Below, in pieces: positions 54,323 to 62,896 of a stretch of DNA of 64,000 nt. The notes under the pieces are model-generated. The model saw only the letters and a list, made by a program, of their open reading frames with translations, had not been told where the DNA came from and ran no database searches. Location: the NCBI GenBank assembly GCA_934182465.1, contig CAKPRG010000002.1:186001-250000 (forward strand), in the 5' to 3' direction. How positions within the stretch are numbered: the first letter of the stretch is position 1; each line of letters begins with the position of its first letter. The position numbers and the translations under genes were made by a program. The DNA comes from an uncultured Clostridia bacterium (GTDB lineage: Bacteria; Bacillota; Clostridia; TANB77; CAG-508).

Positions 54323-54410
54323 AAAGAAAAGCCAGCAGTAAATTATGCCGAAGCACAAAATACTGTTGGTTTTCAGTTTTGGAGCAGAATAATCGCTCAG
54401 GCTTTTCTTA
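54323..54410. other. structured three-way-junction-like element between convergent genes
   Basis: Outer arms AAGAAAAGCC (54324-54333) and GGCTTTTCTT (about 54400-54409) enclose a long AGCAGTA / TACTGTT stem and a GAGC / GCTC hairpin. It could be a bidirectional terminator for fabI and the 54449 gene, or a small RNA. Confidence 0.5.
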
Positions 54411-54448
54411 ATAAAAAATTTTGTCATATTTCATTGCTCGATTGAAAT

Positions 54449-54898
54449 TTACAAATTAGTTATAGTTGATAATACAATCATTACGATTGCAAAGATCAAA
54501 ACCAATATGCCAAAAGGTGTACCTATAATTGGCAAGTCTGACAATATGATTATAACAGACATTATTATTGCGGAAATACAGATTTTTTCAGTATTTTTAA
54601 ATAAGAGAAAACAAGTGATTGCAGACCATATAAAAACGTTTATGAAGAAATTTTCACGTTCACTGATTAAACAGAAAATAGTTATACAGGAAATAGAAAA
54701 TACTCCACAAGCAATAGCCGTAATTTTGTCTCTTTTAAATTCATTGATGGAGATATATCTTTTTGATTTTAAATCTCCTAACAGACTCCGCAAAAAGGAT
54801 ACACCAAGTAGCGTGAACTCAATTAGAGCTAGTTTTTCAAACAGGTACAAGAGCGTACTTGGATTGAAAAGCTTTAATAAAACATCAATTTCTTTCAT
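54449..54898 (-). CDS. hypothetical membrane protein
   Basis: 149 residues from the ATG at 54898 (GAGG 6 nt upstream; an ATG at 54910 sits too close to AAAGGA). An amphipathic N-terminal region with a span at about 14-34, then three more spans (about 60-78, 85-100 and 106-148). No family recognised. Codon use is again less AT-biased than neighbours; convergent with fabI. Confidence 0.6.
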   Translation of the reverse strand: MKEIDVLLKLFNPSTLLYLFEKLALIEFTLLGVSFLRSLLGDLKSKRYISINEFKRDKITAIACGVFSISCITIFCLISERENFFINVFIWSAITCFLLFKNTEKICISAIIMSVIIILSDLPIIGTPFGILVLIFAIVMIVLSTITNL

Positions 54899-55042
54899 AA
54901 TAAACCTCATTCCTTTAAAAAATTATTTTGTTGACGAGTTACATTTATGATAAACTAGCAAATGCTAGGAATTGCTAGACATAAAGGAATATAATTTAAA
55001 AAACTGCTGTAAAAATAATTATAAAATATTATGTGAATAAAA

Positions 55043-55522
55043 TCAAGATTTATTACTCTTTTTGTTGGTTAATTTAAAAGTTTCTAGTAAACTACAATAT
55101 TTATCAACCATGCAAAGCAAAAATGCTTCTCTACATTTTGGAATTTTTCTAAAAGTAAGAGGCCACATGTGACTAGAAATCATATTTTCTTCTATTAAAT
55201 TAATATCATTAAAATATAACTTTGCATTTTTAAGTGCTACAATAGGATGAAAGAAACCATGAAGTCTATGTGTCATTGATTTTTCATGCCAATCATACAA
55301 ATAAAAATCGTGTAAAAAAGCACCACGAATTAAAGAATCTATGTCAACTTTATAATTTTTTTCTTTAGCTAATTTATAACAAATATATGAAACATTATAA
55401 CAATGTTCAAATGTAGTAGTAGTTCCATGTTGGATATATTTTTTCATATCAAAAACTTTATCAACTTTTTCTATTTCTTGAATTTTATTTAAAAAATATT
55501 TTCTATCTTCAATACTTAACAT
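55043..55522 (-). CDS. HD-domain hydrolase
   Basis: 159 residues. The ATG at 55522 has GGAGG 10 nt upstream; a longer frame to 55615 lacks a site. H40 and the H71-D72 pair (F-L-H-D-F-Y-L-Y-D-W-H) with a later H-x-x-H-G-x-x-H-P region fit a small HD-superfamily metal phosphohydrolase of the HDIG type. Substrate unknown; relatives act on nucleotides or phosphoproteins. Confidence 0.85.
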   Translation of the reverse strand: MLSIEDRKYFLNKIQEIEKVDKVFDMKKYIQHGTTTTFEHCYNVSYICYKLAKEKNYKVDIDSLIRGAFLHDFYLYDWHEKSMTHRLHGFFHPIVALKNAKLYFNDINLIEENMISSHMWPLTFRKIPKCREAFLLCMVDKYCSLLETFKLTNKKSNKS

Positions 55523-55643
55523 ATAAATAAAACCTCCGCTTAACAGTTTACCATTATATAAATGATTTTTCAAGGTAACAATATTGTAAATAGAAAAAAA
55601 TGTGATATAATTCAAAGTATAAAATTTTGAAAGGGAATTACTG

Positions 55644-56684
55644 ATGAAAAAAAGAAAAAATATATGGGAAATAATAAAAATAGTATTAATTTTGTATTTA
55701 CTAATACAAACATTTATAACTATTTTTCAGGAATTCGATATTAATGAGTTAAAAAATTTTGATATATCACAATTTCAAGGAATAAGTATAATTACTGTAT
55801 TTGGAAATTGTATATTAATTTTTGTATTAGTATTGTTTTTTACTTTAATAAAAAATCTTTTAGTAACACTTGCTTTAATAGGAATTACAATAGGAAATCA
55901 AAAATATAAAAAACAAAAATTAGATAAAAATGATTTAAAAAAATACAAAGGATATTACAGAGAAATATTAACAGAATATAACCCTTTAAATTTATCATTT
56001 GTAGATGATTTTAATGTAAATAATCCAGAAACAATCATAGCAGAATTACTTTATTTAGAAAAAAATGGATATATATCAAAAGATAATGATAAATTAATAG
56101 TAAATAAAAAAGATGAAAGTTTAAGTGAAGCTGAAAATTACATTTTAGACAACATAAAAGATGGAAAATTGCAAATAACAAGTACATTTAACTTAGAAAC
56201 TAAAATTCAACAAGATAGTGCTAAACAAAAAATAGTAAAAACACAAGAAACTTCAAAAGCTGAATTGCAAAAAAATAATAGAACAGAAGCAATAATTTGT
56301 GTAGTAGCTTGGATTATAATGTTTATACTTTTTACTGTTACAGACGGAAAAACAATATCTATAAATAACGATATTTTAGCTTTAATACTATTTATAATAT
56401 TAGGAATATATATGATTGGAACAGTTATGTTACCATTTATTATGTTAGCATCTAATATAGCATATTCAATAAAATTTTATATGAATCCATATATTAGAAC
56501 TAAAAAAGGTAAAAAATTAAACATGTATATGGAAGGGTTAAAAAATTATTTAAAAGATTATAGTATGTTAAATGAAAAAACAGAAGAAGATATAACTCTT
56601 TGGGATGAATATTTAATATACTCTGTATTGTTTGGTCAAAATAAAAAAATAATTGAAGAATATAAAAACATTGTTTTATTTTAA
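55644..56684 (+). CDS. DUF2207 C-terminal-like membrane protein
   Basis: 346 residues with four or five spans (about 9-26, 49-87, 210-232, 236-270). A cytoplasmic part (about 98-165) with the Y-Y-R-E-I-L-T-E-Y-N-P and winged-helix-like A-E-L-L-Y-L-E-K-N-G-Y-I segments resembles the C-terminal half of DUF2207 proteins; the N-terminal exported DUF2207 domain is absent. Function unknown. Confidence 0.65.
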   Translation: MKKRKNIWEIIKIVLILYLLIQTFITIFQEFDINELKNFDISQFQGISIITVFGNCILIFVLVLFFTLIKNLLVTLALIGITIGNQKYKKQKLDKNDLKKYKGYYREILTEYNPLNLSFVDDFNVNNPETIIAELLYLEKNGYISKDNDKLIVNKKDESLSEAENYILDNIKDGKLQITSTFNLETKIQQDSAKQKIVKTQETSKAELQKNNRTEAIICVVAWIIMFILFTVTDGKTISINNDILALILFIILGIYMIGTVMLPFIMLASNIAYSIKFYMNPYIRTKKGKKLNMYMEGLKNYLKDYSMLNEKTEEDITLWDEYLIYSVLFGQNKKIIEEYKNIVLF

Positions 56685-56738
56685 GGTTTATAGATAAATC
56701 CAGAAAAATCTAAATAATATAAAAAAGGACAAAAATAA

Positions 56739-57458
56739 ATGTATGTAGAACAAAAATTTTTTGTAGGATTACAAGATATAGATATTTCAAACAAAATAAC
56801 AAATAAAGCAATTCTTAGCTTTTTAGAAGATGCAGGAGGTATACATTCTAATATAGCAGGATACGGCTTAAAAAATATAAAAGAAACTAATTTAAGTTGG
56901 ATTATATTAAATTGGAAATTAAAAGTATTTAAAAGAGCTAATTATGCAGATACAATAACAGTAAGAACTTGGTCTTCAAATACTGATAAATTATTTGCTT
57001 ATCGTGATTTTGAAGTACTTGATGAAAACGGAGAAGTTACAGCAATAGCAACTACGAAATGGCTTATAGTAGATATAAGAAATGGAAAAATAACAAAATT
57101 AACTGATGAAATAGTAGGACCATATGAAACTGAAAATAGGCAAGTTTTTCCAGAATATCAATTTAAGAAATTAGAAGAACCAGAAAAAATTGATTCTTCT
57201 GTAAATTATACAATAAATAGACAAATGATAGATATAAATAAACATGTACATAATATATGTTATTATGATTTAGCTGAAATAGCATTACCAGAAGAAATTG
57301 CTGATAAAACCTTTAATAATGTAGAAATAATGTATAAAAAAGAAATAAAATTAGGTGAAACAGTAAAATGTGAATATACTAGTCAAAACAATGAAAATAT
57401 TATTGCAATAAAAAGTGAAGACGATAAAAATTTACATGCTATAATAAAGTTATATTAA
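56739..57458 (+). CDS. acyl-ACP thioesterase
   Basis: 239 residues, FatA/FatB-like double hotdog (PF01643). The catalytic D165-x-N167-x-H169-V-x-N172 pattern is in the second hotdog. Releases free fatty acids from acyl-ACP, ending synthesis and setting chain length. Functionally linked to the fatty acid operon 2.5 kb upstream, from which it is separated by three genes. Confidence 0.88.
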   Translation: MYVEQKFFVGLQDIDISNKITNKAILSFLEDAGGIHSNIAGYGLKNIKETNLSWIILNWKLKVFKRANYADTITVRTWSSNTDKLFAYRDFEVLDENGEVTAIATTKWLIVDIRNGKITKLTDEIVGPYETENRQVFPEYQFKKLEEPEKIDSSVNYTINRQMIDINKHVHNICYYDLAEIALPEEIADKTFNNVEIMYKKEIKLGETVKCEYTSQNNENIIAIKSEDDKNLHAIIKLY

Positions 57459-57554
57459 ATACATTGAGCAATAAGCTATATCCATAAAAGCTTAAAATAT
57501 TGAGTAACTATAATGAAATCTATATAAAGATATAAAAGAAATCTATTTTCAACA

Positions 57555-57583
57555 TTGACAAACAAACATTCTTATTATAGAAT
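57555..57583 (+). promoter_or_regulatory. dinB promoter with LexA-like site in the spacer
   Basis: TTGACA at 57555-57560, 17-bp spacer, TAGAAT at 57578-57583. The spacer holds AACAAACATTCT (57561-57572), identical over 12 bp to the site at 58895-58906. As AAACaaacATTC it is two mismatches from the Bacillus-type GAACnnnnGTTC SOS box. Confidence 0.55.
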
Positions 57584-57614
57584 AATACAAACAAAAGTTT
57601 GAAAGGGTAATATA

Positions 57615-58826
57615 ATGGAAAGATCAATTCTTCATGTTGATGTTAATAATGCTTTTTTATCGTGGACAGCAGTAGATATGTTAAAAAAAGGTTCAAATGT
57701 AGATATTAGAACTATACCTGCGATAATAGGTGGAGATGAAAGCAAAAGATCTGGAATAGTTCTTGCTAAAAGTCCAATAGCTAAAAAATTTGGAATTGTT
57801 ACAGGAGAACCAATTTATTTTGCTAAAAAGAAATGTAATAATTTGCAAGTTTTCAAAGGAGATTTTGAAGTATATAGACAAGCATCAGAAAATTTATATA
57901 ATTTTCTATTAAATTATACAGATAAAATAGAAAGATTTAGTATAGATGAATGTTTTATGGATTTAACAGGTTTTTTAATGGGAAAAAATCTAATAGATGT
58001 TGCTTACGAAATAAAACAAAAGGTACATGAAAAATTTGGCTTTACTGTAAATGTTGGAGTTTCTACAAATAAATTACTTGCTAAAATGGCTTCAGATTTT
58101 GAAAAACCAAACAAAGTACATACTTTATATTTATCAGAAATAAAAGAAAAAATGTGGCCATTACCAGTTTCAGAATTATTTATGATAGGTAAAAAAACTG
58201 TCCCAAAATTACTTAATATGCAAATTAAAACAATAGAAGATCTAGCTAAAACAGATTCAAATTTACTAATAAAAAAATTTGGGAAACACGGAAAACTAAT
58301 GTGGGAATATGCAAATGGAATTGATAATTCAGAAGTAAACAATAAAGTAGAACTTCCAAAAAGTATAGGAAATTCTGTAACATTACCAAAAGATGCTTAT
58401 GAAAAAGAAGAAATACACAAAATAATTGTAGCATTAGCAGAGCAAGTTACATACAGACTTAGAAAATATAATTTAGTTGCGAATGTAGTAAATATTCAAT
58501 TAAGAACAAATCAATTTCATGATTATTCACATCAAAAGAAATTAAATTATCCATCTTCAAATACAAAGGATATAATAGAAATATCAAAAGATATATTAGA
58601 ACAAATGAATATTAATGAACCTATACGACTAATAGGTTTAAGAGTAGATAATTTAGAAGGAAAAGAAGAGGTACAATTATCTTTTTTTACACCAGATGAA
58701 AAGCAAAGCAATCTTGATAAAGCAATTGACTCATTAAAACAAAAATACGGATATACCAAGATTACTAGAGCAGGAAAGTTAGATGTAAAAGAAGTAAATT
58801 ATCAAGAAAACAAATATAAAAAATAA
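57615..58826 (+). CDS. dinB: DNA polymerase IV (Y-family)
   Basis: 403 residues. Error-prone translesion polymerase. Catalytic acids D9 (H-V-D-V-N-N) and D112-E113 (S-I-D-E-C-F-M-D). Two helix-hairpin-helix-like regions and the little-finger domain follow. There is no clear terminal beta-clamp-binding QLxLF, though Q-L-S-F-F near 354 is close. Carries a LexA-like site in its promoter. Confidence 0.93.
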   Translation: MERSILHVDVNNAFLSWTAVDMLKKGSNVDIRTIPAIIGGDESKRSGIVLAKSPIAKKFGIVTGEPIYFAKKKCNNLQVFKGDFEVYRQASENLYNFLLNYTDKIERFSIDECFMDLTGFLMGKNLIDVAYEIKQKVHEKFGFTVNVGVSTNKLLAKMASDFEKPNKVHTLYLSEIKEKMWPLPVSELFMIGKKTVPKLLNMQIKTIEDLAKTDSNLLIKKFGKHGKLMWEYANGIDNSEVNNKVELPKSIGNSVTLPKDAYEKEEIHKIIVALAEQVTYRLRKYNLVANVVNIQLRTNQFHDYSHQKKLNYPSSNTKDIIEISKDILEQMNINEPIRLIGLRVDNLEGKEEVQLSFFTPDEKQSNLDKAIDSLKQKYGYTKITRAGKLDVKEVNYQENKYKK

Positions 58827-58850
58827 AGCAAACATTTTTTTGTTTAGATA

Positions 58851-58879
58851 TTGACAAAGAACTTATGTTTGCTTATAAT
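58851..58879 (+). promoter_or_regulatory. consensus promoter of the 58938 gene
   Basis: TTGACA (58851-58856), exactly 17 bp, TATAAT (58874-58879): a perfect sigmaA promoter, the strongest in the window. Confidence 0.9.
58859..58870 (+). promoter_or_regulatory. LexA-like box 1 in the promoter spacer
   Basis: GAACttatGTTT, one mismatch from GAACnnnnGTTC, between -35 and -10. Confidence 0.6.
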
Positions 58880-58893
58880 ATATTTAAAGTTGC

Positions 58894-58905
58894 GAACAAA
58901 CATTC
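58894..58905 (+). promoter_or_regulatory. LexA-like box 2 after the transcription start
   Basis: GAACaaacATTC, one mismatch from GAACnnnnGTTC, preceded by C as in the extended Bacillus box; about 10-20 bp after the start of transcription. The 12-bp core recurs in the dinB promoter. Confidence 0.6.
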
Positions 58906-58937
58906 TGATATATTAAATAAAAAATAGGAGAGAAAAA

Positions 58938-59120
58938 ATGGAAAAAATAAATTTTAAATTAAGCTTAGAAAAAACAATTAAAAATATGTCTGTACTATTG
59001 GTATTATTTATTTTGGTTAATGTATTTTATTATGGAAAAGATGAATTAAGTGAAGATAAAAATTTCAAAAATAATTTTTGTTCATCAGTAAAAACAGAAA
59101 TAGTAGATACTAAAATATAA
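58938..59120 (+). CDS. 60-residue single-span membrane protein, probably SOS-induced
   Basis: 60 residues; ATG with AGGAG. A basic/acidic amphipathic N terminus (1-16), one membrane span (about 17-34), then a charged Lys/Glu/Asp-rich C-terminal tail (35-60). It has the size and layout of SOS-induced division inhibitors such as SosA or SidA, and of the N-terminal part of YneA without its LysM domain. No sequence similarity is claimed. The perfect promoter flanked by two LexA-like boxes and its place after dinB argue for strong, damage-regulated expression. Confidence 0.7.
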   Translation: MEKINFKLSLEKTIKNMSVLLVLFILVNVFYYGKDELSEDKNFKNNFCSSVKTEIVDTKI

Positions 59121-59235
59121 AATATATTAATATCTACTATTTACTACTTATTGTTTAACTACCATTATATTGTATTTTAAAAGCCTTTTTACTATAAACT
59201 CTTTTATATAATATTGATTAAAAACATATTCAATT

Positions 59236-60267
59236 TCAATTATTATTATTTTCTTTTAATTGCATTTCGCTAGATAAAGGATTGTGTTCAACAGCACTAC
59301 GAATTTGATCATTATCTACATGAGTATAAATTTCAGTTGTAGAAATACTCTCGTGGCCAAGTAGTTCTTGTAAAGCACGAATATCTACATTACCATATTT
59401 ATACATAAGTGTAGCAGCAGTATGTCTTAGTTTATGTACAGAATATCTATCTGCTTTTTCTATATTAGCTAATTTTATTTCTTGTTTAACAATATATTGA
59501 ACAGTTCGTTTACTAATACGTTTTTTTTGTTCACTTAAAAATAAAGCATCTCTAGAATTATATTTTACATTATCATGTGGTCTAACAGCTAAATAACTAT
59601 TTAAAGCTGAAATGCAAGCTTCATTTAGATATATAGTTCTTTCTTTATTACCTTTACCAATAACATTAAGTTTTCGGTTTTCAAAATCAATATCACTCAT
59701 ATTTATGCCAATTAATTCAGAAAGACGCATACCACAATTTAAGAGTAGAGTAATCATTGCAAAATCTCTAGCTGAATTATCGTGATTTCCATGCCCAGTT
59801 GCTTTGGGAGTAGAAACAGTATTAAGCAATTTTTTACTTTCATCTAATGTTAAATATTTTGGAAGTCTTTTATCCAATTTTGGAGTTTCTAAATCTAAAG
59901 CTGGATTATTAGGAATCCTTTTAGTTTTATTACAAAGATAATGAAAAAAAGTTCTTATACTAGCAGCTTTTCGAGCAAGAGTAGCAGGTTTACTATTATA
60001 TGTTTCTTTCAAATATGCTAAAAAAGAGTGAATATCCTGTAATGTAATTTTCTTTACAGTATCTAAAGTCATATCTCTTATATCAATTTCTTTTATATTT
60101 TCAACAGATTTTACATCAGTAAGATGAAATTTATATTTTATAAATTTTAAGAAATGAGATATATCATAATTATATTCTTTAATTGTATTAGTAGATTTAT
60201 TTAAAATAGTAGACATATATGCTAAAAAGTCATTTAAAAAATCTGGATTTTGTTCATTATTTATCAT
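59236..60267 (-). CDS. Xer-type tyrosine recombinase
   Basis: 343 residues, ATG with AAAGGA. N-terminal SAM-like core-binding domain (about 8-115) and catalytic domain with R181 (M-R-L-S-E-L), K205, H278-x-x-R281, H305 and nucleophile Y314 (T-E-I-Y-T-H-V). It resembles chromosomal XerC/XerD dimer-resolution recombinases, with an extra segment near 40-75. No attachment sites or phage genes are near, so housekeeping chromosome resolution is more likely than element mobility. Confidence 0.88.
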   Translation of the reverse strand: MINNEQNPDFLNDFLAYMSTILNKSTNTIKEYNYDISHFLKFIKYKFHLTDVKSVENIKEIDIRDMTLDTVKKITLQDIHSFLAYLKETYNSKPATLARKAASIRTFFHYLCNKTKRIPNNPALDLETPKLDKRLPKYLTLDESKKLLNTVSTPKATGHGNHDNSARDFAMITLLLNCGMRLSELIGINMSDIDFENRKLNVIGKGNKERTIYLNEACISALNSYLAVRPHDNVKYNSRDALFLSEQKKRISKRTVQYIVKQEIKLANIEKADRYSVHKLRHTAATLMYKYGNVDIRALQELLGHESISTTEIYTHVDNDQIRSAVEHNPLSSEMQLKENNNN

Positions 60268-60439
60268 TTTAATTTATATTCCTTTGTATAGATTTAGATT
60301 TTATGTGTCTATAAACTTATAGTATGATTATATAAATAAAAAAAATGAAATACAATAACATTTACTAAATTTTGTGCAAAGTTTATATTTCAAAGTTTAT
60401 TTTTTATGACTTTTATTAAAAAAATCGCATTATTTTTTA

Positions 60440-60468
60440 ATTATATAAAATATAATAAAAAATGTCTA
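60440..60468 (-). promoter_or_regulatory. promoter of the Xer gene
   Basis: Minus strand TAGACA, 17-bp spacer, TATAAT. Its -35 region forms an inverted repeat with that of the divergent promoter at 60507. Confidence 0.7.
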
Positions 60469-60506
60469 AATTTGTATTATAATATAAGGTTAAAATCAAC
60501 AAAATG

Positions 60507-60535
60507 TAGACATTTTAAGGATTTTGGTGTACAAT
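60507..60535 (+). promoter_or_regulatory. promoter of the 60747 gene
   Basis: TAGACA at 60507-60512, 17-bp spacer, TACAAT at 60530-60535. The leader to the start codon would be about 205 nt. Confidence 0.65.
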
Positions 60536-60660
60536 AATAAATATGATTACATAAAATATCATATTATTTGATATTTATTTAAATAAAGTTTTAATTGAAT
60601 AGAGGATAGTAATTGTAAAAATAAAACAAATAAAAGTAACTATAAATACATTTTATAAAG

Positions 60661-60749
60661 AAAGGAGTAAATAATTATAGCTTTATACATATTGAAATAA
60701 TATAAAATCACATATTTATGTATAAAATTTTAATTATAGAAATTATATG
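60661..60749 (+). promoter_or_regulatory. hairpin-bridged ribosome binding site of the 60747 gene
   Basis: AAAGGAG at 60661-60667 is 79 nt before the ATG, and nothing nearer fits. TTTATACATA (60682-60691) pairs perfectly with TATGTATAAA (60717-60726), and ATAATTA (60671-60677) with TAATTAT (60731-60737). Folded, the effective spacing is about 12 nt. Confidence 0.6.
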
Positions 60750-61763
60750 AAAGAATCAACTAAAACTGCAATCGACGAAATTTTAGCTAATATGCCTAAA
60801 GACTTAAACAAAAATACTCAAATAAGATATGTTTATTTAGAATTAGCTAAAAAATTCAGAAAAGATATAGCTTTTTTCTATGGAACTGATGAGGAAAAAA
60901 GCGTAATATATCCTAAAGATCCTAAGGTAGATTTTTCTAATCAAGAAACTTTAGAAATAATATGTAGATCAAGTGCCTTAATCTATAAATATGTTTTTTC
61001 TAAAATTGGTGTAGATGTTCAATTAGTTGAAAAGCCTACAAAATCTCCATTTCAACATGTGGATTTAATTGTTACAGGTGAAGACGATAAAAAATATTAT
61101 TTAAGTCCAATGGAAGATTTATTTAGAATTCAATTAGGAATGAGAACAAAAAGATTCGGAAGTAAAACAGACAAATTTAATGACATGGAAAATGTTGGAG
61201 AATTATCAAGTTTTTCTGAAGAAGAAGTAAAAGAAATGGATAATAAATTAGGATACACCTATAAAGGAACTTATATGGATGATGTTGTAGCCATGATTAG
61301 AGAAGAAGCGTTAAGTTCTAAAACATTAAAGCCATTAGTTTTAGAAAAATATCCGGAATATGCAGGAAAACAAATTCCAAAAGACTTATATGCAAGATTC
61401 AAAGTAGAATTTTTGCTAGAACATATGAATTATAGGAAAAAATTAAAAGGTTATATTGAATATAAAGATTATTTTGACTATATGTTAAACGCTGTTCTTA
61501 ATAAAAAGGAACGAAAAAGAGTAAAAAGAACAACTATATACAAATTAAAAGAAGACGGCACTAAAGATTTAAAAATCTTGATAAATATGTCTACAGATAA
61601 AGGTCATATGTATTATGTTGTAACAAATGAATCTAAAAAAGGATATGTAAAAACAGCAGATATAGCAGATTATATGCTAAAACATGATTACCAGTTTATA
61701 AAAGATAGTAAAAGAGTTTTAGAAACAGGAAATGAAGAAATTGGTGAAACACCTGAATTATAA
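60747..61763 (+). CDS. putative transglutaminase-like cysteine protease, unknown family
   Basis: 338 residues, no signal peptide. Residues 70-130 read like a papain/transglutaminase core: C73 at a helix start (I-I-C-R-S-S-A), H104 (Q-H-V-D-L) opening a strand, and D124 after Y-Y-L-S-P-M-E. This C-H-D order and spacing is suggestive only. The second half (130-338) is basic and unassigned. No close ribosome binding site; see the hairpin entry at 60661. Confidence 0.55.
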   Translation: MKESTKTAIDEILANMPKDLNKNTQIRYVYLELAKKFRKDIAFFYGTDEEKSVIYPKDPKVDFSNQETLEIICRSSALIYKYVFSKIGVDVQLVEKPTKSPFQHVDLIVTGEDDKKYYLSPMEDLFRIQLGMRTKRFGSKTDKFNDMENVGELSSFSEEEVKEMDNKLGYTYKGTYMDDVVAMIREEALSSKTLKPLVLEKYPEYAGKQIPKDLYARFKVEFLLEHMNYRKKLKGYIEYKDYFDYMLNAVLNKKERKRVKRTTIYKLKEDGTKDLKILINMSTDKGHMYYVVTNESKKGYVKTADIADYMLKHDYQFIKDSKRVLETGNEEIGETPEL

Positions 61764-61805
61764 AAATATGTAAGCTTTAGTTGACAAATTTCAAGTGAAG
61801 ATTGG

Positions 61806-61835
61806 TAGACTTTCTATTATGCTTATTGGTATAAT
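61806..61835 (+). promoter_or_regulatory. promoter of the 61877 gene
   Basis: TAGACT, 18-bp spacer, TATAAT. Confidence 0.5.
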
Positions 61836-61876
61836 AAAATTATAAGTAAACAATAATAGAAAAAGAGGTGGTACAA

Positions 61877-62896
61877 ATGAAATTGAATGAGAAAATAATA
61901 AAACTAAGAAAAGACAATAATTTATCACAAGAAGATTTTGGAAATAAATTAAATATATCTAGACAAGCAGTATCTAAGTGGGAAAACGAAGAAACTAAAC
62001 CAGAAATTGATAAAATTAGAGATATTAGCAAAATATTTAATGTAAGTTGTGATTACTTATTAAATGACGAAATAGACAATCCTGAAGAATTGAAACAAGT
62101 AAATGATGAACAAGCTACTTCAAAACCAAATGCCAATAATAAGAAAACTAAGCACAAAAATAAAACTTTTTTAAATGGATTATTAATATTAATTTTAATA
62201 TACATAATATTTTGCACATATAAATTTATAGCATTTTATAAATTTTATGCTATAGCAAATAGCTTTTCAGAAGAAAATTACGTAATGTTTTTGCAAAATT
62301 ATTCTAAAAGTATTGCAAACGGAAATACTACTCAATTTTTGGAAACAACCAAAGTTGGAAATAAGAAAAAAGTTGTAGCATATTTTAAAAGAGGCACTGC
62401 TTTTCCAGAAAAAGAAGATTCTTATGAAAATCCTTTAGGAATCATGTATACAGATTCCGATAAAAAAGAATGTTATTCTTTAAATTATGATGAAGAACAG
62501 CAAAAATATATCTACACAAATAGTTTAGACAGCGCAATAAATGAGGAAGAAAAAAATCAAATGTTAGATGATGTTTTTGATAATGATATAAAAACAAATA
62601 CTTTAACAACAATACCATCTAATTTTAAAGATATATTTAAAGCTTCTATAAATCCTTTATATTATTATGTATCTATTTCGAAAAGAGAATTTTGTGGTAT
62701 TAGTTTAGATGGAACTAAATTTAAAGTACAATTAAATAATGATTATTTATTAAGTAGAATAGAAATTAATTTAAATAATATAGACTTTTTAGTTAATGAC
62801 TATAGTTATGATTATGTTCAAGATCATTTTACGGATATAAAAAATCCATTAGAAGAATATAGTGGAAATATAATATATGAAAATATTTATGAATAA
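61877..62896 (+). CDS. XRE-family regulator with membrane anchor and exported domain
   Basis: 339 residues; ATG at 61877 with GAGGTGG 5 nt upstream. Helix-turn-helix (6-60, with L-S-Q-E-D-F-G-N-K-L-N-I-S-R-Q-A-V-S-K-W-E), a charged linker, a membrane span (about 98-120) and an exported C-terminal domain of about 215 residues of unknown fold. The layout suggests a one-component sensor that reads an outside signal and controls DNA directly; the target could be its own promoter or that of neighbours. Confidence 0.85.
   Translation: MKLNEKIIKLRKDNNLSQEDFGNKLNISRQAVSKWENEETKPEIDKIRDISKIFNVSCDYLLNDEIDNPEELKQVNDEQATSKPNANNKKTKHKNKTFLNGLLILILIYIIFCTYKFIAFYKFYAIANSFSEENYVMFLQNYSKSIANGNTTQFLETTKVGNKKKVVAYFKRGTAFPEKEDSYENPLGIMYTDSDKKECYSLNYDEEQQKYIYTNSLDSAINEEEKNQMLDDVFDNDIKTNTLTTIPSNFKDIFKASINPLYYYVSISKREFCGISLDGTKFKVQLNNDYLLSRIEINLNNIDFLVNDYSYDYVQDHFTDIKNPLEEYSGNIIYENIYE

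Noticed and set aside
54507..54950. Plus-strand frame of 147 codons opposite the 54449 membrane gene
   Set aside because: The minus-strand gene has a better ribosome binding site and credible membrane spans; the plus-strand frame has neither.
59236..60267. Tyrosine recombinase as the integrase of a prophage or integrative element
   Set aside because: No phage, conjugation or excisionase genes and no flanking direct repeats are visible; the protein resembles housekeeping XerC/D.
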